Part shown: in pieces, positions 1-8,728 of the stretch
Layout of the letters: every line of letters starts with the position of its first letter
How positions within the stretch are numbered: position 1 is the first letter of the stretch
Origin: JBGTIS01 sp041745535
Lineage (GTDB): Bacteria; Bacteroidota; Bacteroidia; Cytophagales; Cyclobacteriaceae
Direction: 5' to 3'
Assembly: GCA_041745535.1 (NCBI GenBank)
Contig: JBGTIS010000386.1
Coordinates: forward strand, 1-34,501
Length of the DNA stretch: 34,501 nucleotides
The notes under the pieces: generated by a model
The model's database searches: none
The model's input: the letters and a program-made list of their open reading frames with translations, nothing else
What the model was told of the DNA's origin: nothing
Position numbers and translations under genes: made by a program

Positions 1-1
1 C

Positions 2-670
2 ATGGAGGACCGGCCAACCTTAAATTTTAAAGACTACCGCTCCACACAGTACTGCGAAGACAACACCCGCGAGGCGTTGCGAGAGCAAATTTTGCTAGAA
101 TTGATCAGCCTCCCCCGGTTGGTAAATGACGATGCCATCGCGTTAAAAGGTGGGAAAGGTCCCTGGGCCGATCAGGATACCACCAACGGGGAAAACACCA
201 ATATCATCATCGAAGATTGCGAGTTTGGCTTTTGCCATGCGGCTTTAACCCTGGGTAGCGAATCGATACACAGCAAAAATGTGCTGATGAGAAATTGCCA
301 TATCAATGAAGCCAGAAGGGTGCTATGGCTGAAAATGAGACCCGATACGCCGCAAAAGTATGAGTTTGTTACGGTAGAGAATATCAAAGGGCAGGCCTAT
401 AGTTTGATTTATGTTAAACCCTGGACCCAGTTTTTTGATTTGAAAGGACGAAAGGAAGTGCCCTTGTCTTATTCTGAGCATATCACATTAAAAAATATAG
501 ATTTGAAATGTGAGGTTTTTTTCGATATTGCCATTACAGAATACGACCGTTTGTCTCGGTTCACCTTCGAAAATTTAAATATAGAAGCCGAAAACAGTGC
601 CTACGACAATAACGTAATTGAAGGGCTAACCCTAAAAAATGTGAAAGTGAATAATAAATTAATTCATTAA
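2..670 (+). CDS. GH28 (polygalacturonase-like) glycoside hydrolase, 5'-truncated by the window edge
   Basis: The 222-residue reading frame is the C-terminal part of a right-handed parallel beta-helix enzyme of the GH28 type, which hydrolyses galacturonan or rhamnogalacturonan in pectin. The best evidence is the segment VNDDAIALKGGKGPWAD (about residues 41-57), which carries the paired catalytic aspartates of GH28, followed by repeated beta-helix coils of the form NIIIEDCEFG, NVLMRNCHI, HITLKNIDL and LTLKNVKV. A histidine follows at FGFCHAAL, near where the family has its GHG motif. GH28 enzymes are normally about 450-550 residues, so the real start is left of the window and the ATG at 2 is internal. 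The roughly 40 residues before VNDD do not look like the usual GIDxDxC stretch, so an upstream frameshift or rearrangement is possible. It converges on the oxidoreductase gene across a hairpin. Confidence 0.75.
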   Translation: MEDRPTLNFKDYRSTQYCEDNTREALREQILLELISLPRLVNDDAIALKGGKGPWADQDTTNGENTNIIIEDCEFGFCHAALTLGSESIHSKNVLMRNCHINEARRVLWLKMRPDTPQKYEFVTVENIKGQAYSLIYVKPWTQFFDLKGRKEVPLSYSEHITLKNIDLKCEVFFDIAITEYDRLSRFTFENLNIEAENSAYDNNVIEGLTLKNVKVNNKLIH

Positions 671-672
671 AC

Positions 673-734
673 TTAACTACTACCCCCCTTCCCCTCGGTT
701 TGTGTCTCCACAAACCGAAGATGCGTGTAGTTAA
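673..734. terminator. Bidirectional hairpin terminator between convergent genes
   Basis: A perfect 10-bp stem, TCGGTTTGTG at 695-704 and its complement at 709-718, closes a 4-nt TCTC loop. It is nested inside an outer 8-bp inverted repeat, TTAACTAC at 673-680 and GTAGTTAA at 727-734. It lies between the stops of two convergent genes, where a shared terminator is expected. No long T-run follows the inner stem directly, but the sequence right of it is T/A rich. Confidence 0.6.
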
Positions 735-768
735 TTTTATAATTAATTCTGGCTATTCGAATAATTCA

Positions 769-2139
769 CTACACAGCATACTGCTTATAAATGCTGCCCC
801 AGGGTTCGCGCATCTCACGAACTAACATCTGGTTGGCTTTGTCATTATTGATAAACCTTTCCTGCTTAGGATCCCATTCCAGGTCCTGTTCGAGCATCAT
901 GGAGATGTTTCCCAAATGCGCGATGGTAATGGAACGGTGTGCGACCTCTGCCGGGGCAATGGTTTCCTCTCCCGATAATACGCAGTCGATAAAGTTGCGA
1001 AAATGGTCGTCGCTTTTATAAAGATGAATGCCATCGGGGCCTATCTCCGCTTCCAGCACACTTTTAGGGTCTGCATCATGGCTGCCCCGGTCGGCCCACA
1101 CACTGCCTTCTGTGCCTGTAAATTTTACGCCATTGCCACCCTGACTGGTTATGATCAGTTGTACGCCGTTTGCATACATACATTCAAAATAAAAGTCAGT
1201 AGCCGTATTCCAGATAGGGTGCCTGGCCCAGGTTGCTTTTGCGTTCCGTATTTTAACAGGACCTGTATATTCCGTATCCATACCCCACTGGGCAATATCC
1301 GGATGATGCCCACCCCAATCAGTAACCATACCACCCGAATAATCCAGTATCCACCGAAAATTGACGTGTGTGCGGGCAGGGCAGTAAGGGGCTTCCGGAG
1401 CAGGGCCAAGCCACATATCATAATCAAAGCCTTTGGGTATGGGTATAGTTGCTGTAAGGTGTCCGGTTTTGCCAAAATCAGGGGTGCCGGCAGGTAAGCT
1501 ACAGGTAACCGTCTTGAGTTCACCAATCTTTCCATTTCTTACCAGTTCACAGGCTCTTCGGAAATGCAGGTTGGAACGTTGCTGACTGCCCGTCTGGAAT
1601 ACTACCTGATGCTTTTTCACCGCATTGCTCATGGCCCTGCCTTCGGCGATGGTAAGCGCCAGGGGCTTCTGGCAATAGATGCTCTTGCCGGCTTCGGCGG
1701 CCATCAGTACCGGAATGGCATGCCAATGGTCAGGCGTTACGATCTCTACCGCATCAATATCTTTCTTGCCGATTACTTCCCGAAAGTCTTTATATCCCCG
1801 GCAGGATTTATACTTTTTTCCGTACTTCTCAGTATAGCCATCATTTACCAATTGCATAATAAATTTACGCCCTGCCACTTTGCCGTCCCAGTAGCCGGAG
1901 CTCATTTTATTAACATCGCAGATGCCGGTAATTTGTACCCGCTCATCCTGAAGGAAGTTTTTCACATCATTGCCCGCCTGATTGCCGGCACCAATAAAGG
2001 CCAGATTAATCCTGTCGGAAGGGGCTACATGTCCATTTTTTCCTAAGGCGGAAGCAGGAATGATGGTAGGTATGGCAATCATGCCAGTAGCAGCCAGTCC
2101 CACTTTTTTAATAAATCTTCGTCGGTTAATATCTTTCAT
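769..2139 (-). CDS. Tat-exported Gfo/Idh/MocA family NAD(P)-dependent oxidoreductase
   Basis: The N-terminus MKDINRRRFIKKVGLAATG is a twin-arginine signal followed by a hydrophobic stretch ending near ASALG, so the protein is probably folded in the cytoplasm and exported with its cofactor. The Rossmann nucleotide-binding loop is GAGNQAGND, and CQKPLALTIAEG matches the family's EKP-type motif. GGMVTDWGGHHPDIAQWGM belongs to the C-terminal substrate-binding domain. Proteins of this type act on sugars or inositols, and some use NAD to hydrolyse glycosides (GH109); the substrate is not readable here. An ATG at 2169 would add ten residues before MKDINRR, but 2139 places the Tat motif correctly at the N-terminus. 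The gene is divergent from the large glycoside hydrolase and probably shares its sugar-utilisation role. Confidence 0.88.
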   Translation of the reverse strand: MKDINRRRFIKKVGLAATGMIAIPTIIPASALGKNGHVAPSDRINLAFIGAGNQAGNDVKNFLQDERVQITGICDVNKMSSGYWDGKVAGRKFIMQLVNDGYTEKYGKKYKSCRGYKDFREVIGKKDIDAVEIVTPDHWHAIPVLMAAEAGKSIYCQKPLALTIAEGRAMSNAVKKHQVVFQTGSQQRSNLHFRRACELVRNGKIGELKTVTCSLPAGTPDFGKTGHLTATIPIPKGFDYDMWLGPAPEAPYCPARTHVNFRWILDYSGGMVTDWGGHHPDIAQWGMDTEYTGPVKIRNAKATWARHPIWNTATDFYFECMYANGVQLIITSQGGNGVKFTGTEGSVWADRGSHDADPKSVLEAEIGPDGIHLYKSDDHFRNFIDCVLSGEETIAPAEVAHRSITIAHLGNISMMLEQDLEWDPKQERFINNDKANQMLVREMREPWGSIYKQYAV

Positions 2140-2237
2140 TTTCGGGGATGTAAATAGAAATTTAAACATGCGTGTATATTTGTAAAGCTATGAAAAGTTT
2201 ATTGAAAATTTCAATAAACCCAAACCCTATAGAATCT

Positions 2238-5120
2238 ATGATCATATTCCAGCGCTTTCAATTTTACTTCCTTACTTTCTGTTTATTCGCCACCCTGCCC
2301 GTATTGGTATGTGCACAATCTGAGCTGCCTGCCCAACCCGCTCGGCCCCCCAAACCTCCCACCGACTGGCTGCTGGATTCCTCTCCTTATCAGGCTGATG
2401 CCTACCGGGGCGACCACGCTGATGAAATTGTACTGTCTAACGGCCTGATCCGCCGCACCTTTCGCCTGGCTCCCAACGCGGCTACGGTAGGTTTCGATAA
2501 TCTGGTGACCGGAGAAGCCATACTGAGAGGCGTGAAACCCGAAGCAGAAATCACCATCAATGGATTAAATTATGCGATGGGCGGCTTACAGGGGCAGCCC
2601 AACTACGCCTTTCTGCGTCCCGAATGGATTGATCAGATGCAGGCCGATCCGGCCTCCCTGCAATTTACCGGGTATGAGGTCAGCGAGCCCGTAGCTCCTT
2701 TCGACTGGAAACGGATCCGGCATCATGACGAAAGTCTGGCCTGGCCTCCTACAGGCGTACACCTTCGAATGGACTACCGCATGCCCCTTCCGGAAGCCAT
2801 GATACAAGCTGGCAAATCACTTCCGAGCAGCTATGGCCGGCAGAAACTGATGGAAACCGATTTCAAAACCCTGGATGCCGGATGGGAAACCACTACCTCC
2901 CCGGCACATCCGCGCAGTTCATTTGAAAATGAAGGGAAAGTTGGAGAAATCTATACGCCCGAAAATACCAGCGTGTTTGTGGAACGACCTATACCGGAAA
3001 ACACGGCTTTGGTAGAAGTGAAAATGGATGCCGGTACGGATAAAAGTAAAAGCTGGGGCCCGGGCATTACACTGGTATGGCCACAGCATACCGTTAAATT
3101 TTACCTCAGGCCTGGCGGCAATGCATATGATGATGGGGTAGCCCTGTTTGGCCTCTGGGATGGAAAAAAAGAGCACAATGCCGCAGGCGGCAGGCAAAAA
3201 CTGGACGTATCCCAACCCTGGACCCTTCGTTTCCGGTGGGATGCGGAATGGCTTTACTGCGAGGCCAAACCCGAAAACGGTTCCTGGCAACTGATAGAAA
3301 AACTGGAAGCTCCTACCGAAAAGCCAAAAGCGGTTCGAATTGGTAAAATGAACGCAACCGGTGAGGCCGGCGACAAAAAAGGGGAAGAAGGGGAACTGGT
3401 ACGGCTGCATATCCTACATTTTGCGGCTTACAGTGATTATGACGAAACGATTGTTAAAAAAGCAGCAAGCCAAACCCTACAGGATATCCGGGTATCGGTA
3501 CACTATGAATTATACGATGGTATCCCTGTAATGGCAAAATGGCTGACGCTGGACAATCATTCACCTGATCCTGTTTCGGTAGATCATTTTACCGCTGAGA
3601 TCATTGCTGCGGTAGAACATGGATCGGCCGTAGAAGCACGGGCATACCTGCCTGATGTGCCCAATATCCACGTAGAAACCGATTATGCCTTTTCCAGTTT
3701 TGATGCCGAAGATGCCAATCACCATGTGGTGCACTGGGAGGCCGATCCTGATTATGCCACCCAGGTGAATTACCTGAGGCTTACACCCTGTTTGCTGAAA
3801 GTGAGCCCGGATGTGGGTCCCGGCCAGATTGTGCCACCCGGCGAAAGTTTTAAAACATTCCGCACCTTCGTATTGCCCTTCGATAGCTATGACCGCGAGC
3901 GAAAGGGGCTGGCCCAGCGTCGCATGTATCGGGTGCTGGCGCCGTGGACCACAGAAAATCCCCTGATGATGCATGCCCGGTTTGCCGACTGGGATCGGGT
4001 AAAAACTGCCATAGACCAAAGCGCGGAAGTGGGTTTTGAAATGGTGATTCTCACTTTTGGCAGTGGGTTTAACATAGAAGACGACAGCCCCGACTACCTG
4101 GCTCAGATGAAAAAATATGCTGACTATGCCAAAAGTAAAGGACTGGAAATTGGCGGCTATTCCCTGCTGGCTTCCCGCAGCATTGGAAACGGGCAGGATG
4201 TGGTGATGCCCGAAGGACAACAGCCTACCTTTGGCAATTCTCCCTGTATCGAAAGTGAATGGGGGCAGGAATACTTCCGAAAACTATATCAGTTTTATAA
4301 AAAATCAGGTTTTACCTTGTTGGAGCACGACGGATCGTATCCGGGTGATGTATGTACTGCCGAAAACCATCCGGGGCACCGTGGTTATGAGGATTCACAA
4401 TGGAACCAGTACCGGGTAATTTCTGAATTTTACCAGTGGTGTCGCAGCCAGGGTATTTTCCTCAATGTGCCCGACTATTATTACCTCACCGGATCTAACA
4501 AATGCGGCATGGGTTACCGCGAAGTAAACTGGAGCCTGCCCCGCAGCCAGCAGTTGATCCACACCCGGCAGAATATTTACGATGGGGCCTGGACCAAGCA
4601 ATCCTCGATGGGCTGGATGTTCGTGCCGCTTACTGAGTACCATGGTGGTGGGGAAGCTGCCACCATTGAGCCGCTCAACGAACACCTTGATCACTATAAA
4701 GGCATGATCACCAGCAACCTGGGCGGCGGAGTACAGGCCTGTTACCGGGGTCCCCGGTTGTACGATACAGAAGCAACCAAAGCCATGGTAAAGCAATGGG
4801 TAGACTGGTACAAAACATACCGCCACGTGCTGGAAGGTGATATCATTCACCTGCGGCGGGCCGATGGCCGGGATATTGATTACTGGCTCAATGTAAATCC
4901 TGGTGGAGAAGAAAAAGGATTATTATCGGTGTATAATCCGCTCGACAAAACTGTAAAGCGTGAGATATATATCCCGTTGTATTATACCGGCCTTACCGAG
5001 GAAGCAATGGTCAGTAAGGAAAACGCAAAAGCTGTGGCTTATCCGCTTGACAGGGAATATGGCATTCGTCTGGAAGTGGAAATTCCTCCGCAGGAGTTTA
5101 CCTGGTTTGTGATCCGGTAA
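2238..5120 (+). CDS. Large secreted glycoside hydrolase, alpha-galactosidase-like (clan GH-D type)
   Basis: A 960-residue protein starting with the Sec signal peptide MIIFQRFQFYFLTFCLFATL, ending near VLVCAQ. In-frame starts at 2172 (GTG) and 2190 (ATG) exist, but only 2238 puts the signal at the N-terminus. The first half is beta-rich (IVLSNGLIRRTFRL, then a laminin-G-like insert around FYLRPGG and WTLRFRWD), the usual supersandwich arrangement before a barrel. The second half looks like a TIM barrel: MVILTFGSGFNIEDDSPDY, GLEIGGYSLLASRS, and FTLLEHDGSYPGDVC, in which the Asp encoded at 4329-4331 sits where clan GH-D enzymes have their nucleophile. The C-terminus forms a small beta domain. 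Exact family (GH36-like or unclassified) and substrate are uncertain. Base composition is visibly more GC-rich than the right end of the window. Its neighbours suggest plant cell-wall polysaccharide use. Confidence 0.7.
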   Translation: MIIFQRFQFYFLTFCLFATLPVLVCAQSELPAQPARPPKPPTDWLLDSSPYQADAYRGDHADEIVLSNGLIRRTFRLAPNAATVGFDNLVTGEAILRGVKPEAEITINGLNYAMGGLQGQPNYAFLRPEWIDQMQADPASLQFTGYEVSEPVAPFDWKRIRHHDESLAWPPTGVHLRMDYRMPLPEAMIQAGKSLPSSYGRQKLMETDFKTLDAGWETTTSPAHPRSSFENEGKVGEIYTPENTSVFVERPIPENTALVEVKMDAGTDKSKSWGPGITLVWPQHTVKFYLRPGGNAYDDGVALFGLWDGKKEHNAAGGRQKLDVSQPWTLRFRWDAEWLYCEAKPENGSWQLIEKLEAPTEKPKAVRIGKMNATGEAGDKKGEEGELVRLHILHFAAYSDYDETIVKKAASQTLQDIRVSVHYELYDGIPVMAKWLTLDNHSPDPVSVDHFTAEIIAAVEHGSAVEARAYLPDVPNIHVETDYAFSSFDAEDANHHVVHWEADPDYATQVNYLRLTPCLLKVSPDVGPGQIVPPGESFKTFRTFVLPFDSYDRERKGLAQRRMYRVLAPWTTENPLMMHARFADWDRVKTAIDQSAEVGFEMVILTFGSGFNIEDDSPDYLAQMKKYADYAKSKGLEIGGYSLLASRSIGNGQDVVMPEGQQPTFGNSPCIESEWGQEYFRKLYQFYKKSGFTLLEHDGSYPGDVCTAENHPGHRGYEDSQWNQYRVISEFYQWCRSQGIFLNVPDYYYLTGSNKCGMGYREVNWSLPRSQQLIHTRQNIYDGAWTKQSSMGWMFVPLTEYHGGGEAATIEPLNEHLDHYKGMITSNLGGGVQACYRGPRLYDTEATKAMVKQWVDWYKTYRHVLEGDIIHLRRADGRDIDYWLNVNPGGEEKGLLSVYNPLDKTVKREIYIPLYYTGLTEEAMVSKENAKAVAYPLDREYGIRLEVEIPPQEFTWFVIR

Positions 5121-5173
5121 GAAAGTAAACTTGTAGATAGTCCTGAGCACAGCATTTCATACAACAGATAATT

Positions 5174-5210
5174 GGCTGCCTGTTTTATTTTCAGCATAAA
5201 ACAGGCAGCC
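5174..5210 (+). terminator. Stem-loop after the glycoside hydrolase gene
   Basis: A perfect 15-bp inverted repeat, GGCTGCCTGTTTTAT at 5174-5188 and its complement at 5196-5210, encloses a 7-nt loop. It begins 53 nt after the stop of the glycoside hydrolase gene. There is no strong T-run after the stem, so the termination strength is uncertain. Its presence argues against translation of the next gene beginning as early as 5172. Confidence 0.6.
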
Positions 5211-5294
5211 GATCAATTCAGGATAAACTTTCATTTCCAAAATGAATTTAATAATTTTGAACGCCTAAAGTTTTCATGTAGTACTGCTTCATCG

Positions 5295-5807
5295 TTGACC
5301 TGTTTAATCAAAAAGCAAACCGGGAAACCAGCAAACGAAGTCATTTTTTTATATAGCATATTTATATCACTCTTTTCCTTTTTTTTGGCTGTAGATCAGC
5401 CTGCCAACCCCCGGTTCGTCAATCCCAAACATACCTTTACCAACTCCGGTTATCTGAAGCTGGAGTGGGAACTTCCTGAAAAAGGACAACAGGCACACGA
5501 CCTCACTTTTGAACCGCGACAGGCCGACAACAAAAATTTCACCCAGGCAGCAACCCGCTACAAAGACATCGATTACGCCACCTATATTTCAGGGCTGCCC
5601 GACAACACCTATTATTTCCGGATTCGCGCCATTGACGATAATCAAAAAGAAGGCAACTGGTCGGAAGCCATCACGGTAGAAGTAGAACATCATTCGCTCA
5701 AACTGGCGCTCGGCTTATTTTCTCTCGGATTTCTGGTGTTTGTCGCTACCGTAGGCGTGGTGTATTGGGGGTTCAATCAACCAATAAAGAAGAAAGCTAA
5801 GCTTTAA
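5295..5807 (+). CDS. Fibronectin type III domain protein with N- and C-terminal membrane segments
   Basis: The clear part is a single fibronectin-III-like beta sandwich, from about PRFVNPKHTF through YLKLEWELPEKG to TYYFRIRAIDD and WSEAITVEVE, showing the conserved Trp in strand B and the YxxRIRA strand F pattern. It is preceded by a hydrophobic stretch (VIFLYSIFISLFSFFLAV), probably a signal or anchor, and followed by a transmembrane helix (LALGLFSLGFLVFVATVGVVYW) and a short basic tail. The frame is open from a TTG at 5172 but that codon abuts the terminator hairpin; it contains no in-frame ATG. The TTG at 5295 is the best start, and a frameshift in the T-runs near 5345 or 5385 is also possible. 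The function is not known; an extracellular domain tethered to the membrane is inferred. The next gene starts 2 nt after its stop. Confidence 0.6.
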   Translation: MTCLIKKQTGKPANEVIFLYSIFISLFSFFLAVDQPANPRFVNPKHTFTNSGYLKLEWELPEKGQQAHDLTFEPRQADNKNFTQAATRYKDIDYATYISGLPDNTYYFRIRAIDDNQKEGNWSEAITVEVEHHSLKLALGLFSLGFLVFVATVGVVYWGFNQPIKKKAKL

Positions 5808-5809
5808 TT

Positions 5810-5890
5810 ATGAAAAACCAATCTACCATCATCAGTGAATTAACGGGATGGATGCTTCTGGCATTGTTGGCTCATGTACGGTTAGCGTGA
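5810..5890 (+). pseudogene. 5' remnant of a membrane-protein gene interrupted by the insertion sequence
   Basis: An ATG 2 nt after the stop of the fibronectin-III gene opens a frame reading MKNQSTIISELTGWMLLALL, which looks like a short polar N-terminus leading into a transmembrane helix. The terminal repeat of the IS1595-type element begins at 5868, inside codon 20, and the frame ends within the element at 5890. No continuation is recognisable right of the element, where the DNA runs directly into the end of a minus-strand gene, so the 3' part was probably deleted. The tight spacing suggests this was co-transcribed with the fibronectin-III gene. Confidence 0.5.
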
Positions 5891-6866
5891 CAGAAGTTGC
5901 TACCCATCATCATTCTGAGGATGTCATCAGAGATACGCTTGGCGTTGAACATATGCTGAAAGCAGGCACTGTACTGCGCCAGATACTTTTTGTGGACGCC
6001 TCTAAAGTTCCTCAGGTAGTTTCTAAGGCCCGTGCCACTATTGATATGCACTTCTCGAATGCCATCCCCATCATCGTCTCTAGCCCATTCATAGATAGCA
6101 TGGTTGACAGTTTGATGGCTGAGGCCAAAGCGGGTAATCTGTCCATACGCCTTCCATTCATCGGTATTGACACGCAAGTCAGCTCCTATGGGCAGATGTT
6201 GCGCGATGAGGGCTTCAAGGGTCTGACGATGGCCCGGTGCGCTAGCAAGATACGTAGTTGTTGGGTTTGACGGCAGATGAACTGTACCAAAGGCGGCCGG
6301 TTTCGTTCATAGGTGCCATGCCCGCGAACTTTATTGGCCCGGCATCGGGGTGGGTCTTGCGGGTCAAGATGAAGTTCACCTTTTTTCCCCCGCGTTCTGG
6401 TAGAGTTCATCTACTTCAAATGTGTGGCCTTGCATGACTTGCCCAGGTAAACTCAGCAAACAATGGTGCTGAACGCGATGCCGCAACTCCAATACCCAGC
6501 CATAATTCAGTTCCAGTTCGGCAGCCAGTTTGTTGGTAGACTCCCCCTTGGCGATGCCCCGCAATAGTAGGACCAGTTTGGTAGCCGACTGACGGGTCTT
6601 GGCCAGCATCGTACGGGTATAGGCAGAATAGTATCTGCCGCAATCATTGCACCGATAGGAATCATAATGTTTATTCCGACGGGCCAGCCGACGACGTGAG
6701 CTTCGACAATAAGGGCAGTTAAGGCACTGAGGATGAAGCACCCTGATCAGATACGATCTGCAGGCCTCTTCACTCATCAATGTTTGGATGGGAAACTCAA
6801 TTATAATTGAAAGCTAATCGTTGCTAGCCAATTTTACAACCCGTCACGCTAAGTAATGATGAGCCA
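5868..6866 (-). mobile_element. Decayed IS1595-family insertion sequence, about 1.0 kb
   Basis: The ends are imperfect inverted repeats of 24 bp: both start TGGCTCAT and end TTAGCGTGAC, with six mismatches in the middle (left end 5868-5891, right end the complement of 6843-6866). Between them lies a single transposase gene on the minus strand with the features of the IS1595 family. The 8 bp flanking each end (GGCATTGT on the left, AAAATTTT on the right) do not match, so the 8-bp target duplication typical of the family is not visible; this fits an old insertion followed by deletion on one side. Confidence 0.8.
5872..6777 (-). pseudogene. IS1595-family transposase, frameshifted and inactive
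   Basis: Read on the minus strand from the ATG at 6777, the N-terminus has the zinc-ribbon cysteines CPYC and CNDC typical of IS1595 transposases, then a helical region (LVLLLRGIAKGESTNKLA) and the first catalytic acid in TFEVDELYQNAGEK. The frame is then lost at about 6380-6395. The continuation (GELHLDPQDPPRCRANKVRG) lies in another frame, and near 6225-6235 the reading returns to the first frame with LIAQHLPIGADLRVNTDEWKAY, which holds the second catalytic Asp. The last part, EVHINSGTGLRNYLRNFRG, lacks the few residues that normally supply the third catalytic acid (the usual pattern is HINTxEGxWxGLRN). Two compensating frameshifts plus this deletion make the protein non-functional. Confidence 0.8.
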
Positions 6867-6918
6867 AAAATTTTATTTTCAGGCTGTAACCTTAACAAAT
6901 AATATATAGAAATAAAAC

Positions 6919-8613
6919 CTATTCCGATGATAATATTTTATTTAGTATTTTAACCGTAATCAGGTAAGTAGGTTTTACGCCATCCAGTCCGAGGCTTCCG
7001 GAAGCCAGCGTGTGCCCGGTAATCAAAGGATTATCCGAAGCATAATACGCATATCGCAGGATCACGTTTTCGCTTATGCTTTTACGAATTTTTGAAGCTG
7101 CCTGAATGGCTTTCTGTAAATGTGCCCCTTCCATTTCCAAACCAATGGCACCCCAGGAGGAAGCCAGAAAATATTTCAGGACGTCTTTGTTCTGCAGGGA
7201 AGTTCCTAATACGGTAATCATTGGCCCGATGAACACATCCAGCCCACTGGCCTTAAAATCTTCGTGGATCAAATCGTTCTCGAAGGGATAATTATCGGCG
7301 GTGCCTTCAAATATATGGGCGGTGGGCACCATGACATCACCTTTTTTTCCCCTAAGCGTACCGGCTTTTCCCATAATGGAGATAGACTTTACATTCAGCG
7401 GTATATCCTTTTCTTCTATTTCAACGGGTTTCAGCAATTCATCCATGGTCTCGAAACCCTGTTCACCAAAAGGATAATCCATTACCAGCAGTACTGGTTT
7501 TTCCTTTTTGATATGCGCGGCATTGTATTTAATTTCAGCAGGCAACTGCGAGAGATCAATCAGCGAGGTATCGATAATTTGTACCGATATGTTGGTGCCA
7601 GAATTGTCATCAATCTGGTACATACCATTCCTGGTAGAAAACTGCATTACTTTTTCACGGAGATACTCATTTTCCGGTAAACTTAATGCCCTGGCACTTT
7701 CCTCTATATTGTTTACTTTCATGGCATTTTTAACCGCTGTTGTGCCATACAGGCAGTTCATCACACTATGCAGGTTAGAACTGATAATATGAATAGGCCG
7801 CTCCACCAGATCGTTATCCATCAGGTATTCTTTAATAGTACGGGCCCACTTCTCTCCATGGATGTGATGGCCTACGCGTTCCCTGAGTGCGGCGGAAAAG
7901 CTGATTTCCCTGTCTTTTTCCTCTTTGTACTCATCGATAGCTACTTTCCCCAGCCAGTAAGTGATGTGCAGCAAGCTGTTGTTACACGATTTGTTCTTGC
8001 CAAATTTTCGATAGGCTTCTGCCGTTTGCTCGTAAGTACGACCCAGGATAGAACTCAAATAGGTATAGGCAATTTCATCGTTTACTTCTTCGCCATCTTC
8101 TTCCTGCAGGGCCATCTCTTCCAGCTTTAGCCAGTCGCGTTTGGGTTTATCTTTCGGGTCCAGGGCATTCTGCCGTATTTTTTCCGATTCAATGTACATA
8201 AAGGTGAGGTGCGTCAGAATATCGTAAATATCACTTCTACCCCGGGTAAGTTCCACAAACATTTGTTCCTGATCGATGCGGTAACAGTTTCTTTTTCGTT
8301 TGGGAGGTATAATCACATCGAAGTGAGAATTACTGTATCCTTCGATGGAGATCAGCCGCACAAACCGACATTCTTCAATGCCCTTGGGCAGTCGTTCAAT
8401 TACATATAACAGGCCGTCCAGTTCTACGCGCTCCTGTTCCGCGATTGAACCGTAAATTTCCGGGCGCAGGGTAAGTAAGGCACTCCGCAAAGCCTCACCT
8501 GAAACTCCGAAGGGCTTGTAATTACCCCGGTTAAATAAATGGCGGATAATTATATATAGTCTTTCAATTGCGGCTCTGGATTCCTGAGCCCGAGTTCTTT
8601 CCGTAATATCCAT
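6919..8613 (-). CDS. Conserved Bacteroidota protein with nucleoside-phosphorylase-like C-terminal half
   Basis: A 564-residue soluble protein with no signal peptide. The N-terminal half is mostly helical and charged and is not recognised. The C-terminal half reads like a nucleoside phosphorylase/nucleosidase fold: KSISIMGKAGTLRGKKGDVMVPT, then FIGPMITVLGTSLQNKDVL, then IGLEMEGAHL, which resembles the MEGA motif whose glutamate binds ribose in that superfamily, and finally RYAYYASDNPL, close to where the family has its catalytic Asp. A nucleotide-metabolism role is therefore inferred, but the catalytic core is not certain. A TTG at 8637 extends the frame by eight residues; the ATG at 8613 is preferred. 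It is divergent from the transglutaminase-like gene. Confidence 0.6.
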   Translation of the reverse strand: MDITERTRAQESRAAIERLYIIIRHLFNRGNYKPFGVSGEALRSALLTLRPEIYGSIAEQERVELDGLLYVIERLPKGIEECRFVRLISIEGYSNSHFDVIIPPKRKRNCYRIDQEQMFVELTRGRSDIYDILTHLTFMYIESEKIRQNALDPKDKPKRDWLKLEEMALQEEDGEEVNDEIAYTYLSSILGRTYEQTAEAYRKFGKNKSCNNSLLHITYWLGKVAIDEYKEEKDREISFSAALRERVGHHIHGEKWARTIKEYLMDNDLVERPIHIISSNLHSVMNCLYGTTAVKNAMKVNNIEESARALSLPENEYLREKVMQFSTRNGMYQIDDNSGTNISVQIIDTSLIDLSQLPAEIKYNAAHIKKEKPVLLVMDYPFGEQGFETMDELLKPVEIEEKDIPLNVKSISIMGKAGTLRGKKGDVMVPTAHIFEGTADNYPFENDLIHEDFKASGLDVFIGPMITVLGTSLQNKDVLKYFLASSWGAIGLEMEGAHLQKAIQAASKIRKSISENVILRYAYYASDNPLITGHTLASGSLGLDGVKPTYLITVKILNKILSSE

Positions 8614-8728
8614 ATTGGGACGAATTTGTTTTTTCAAAGATCATATTTTCCGGCAAGGATACAGATTATCTCAGAAAAATCTTGCCATTCAATCAGTATA
8701 TCCTTTCCTGCCTTTCACTACCATTCTT

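Noticed and set aside
1003..1497. 164-codon plus-strand ORF opposite the Gfo/Idh/MocA gene
   Set aside because: It is antisense to a well-supported enzyme, and its composition (many Cys, His, Ile) is that of a shadow frame.
4395..4850. 151-codon minus-strand ORF opposite the glycoside hydrolase
   Set aside because: It overlaps a conserved barrel region of a convincing gene on the other strand and has no recognisable domain.
5172..5294. Using the TTG at 5172 as the start of the fibronectin-III gene
   Set aside because: It would translate through the terminator hairpin of the preceding gene and give an N-terminus with no protein-like character.
5848..6270. 140-codon plus-strand ORF inside the insertion sequence
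   Set aside because: It is antisense to recognisable transposase sequence (VNTDEWKAY and GLRNYLRNFRG on the other strand).
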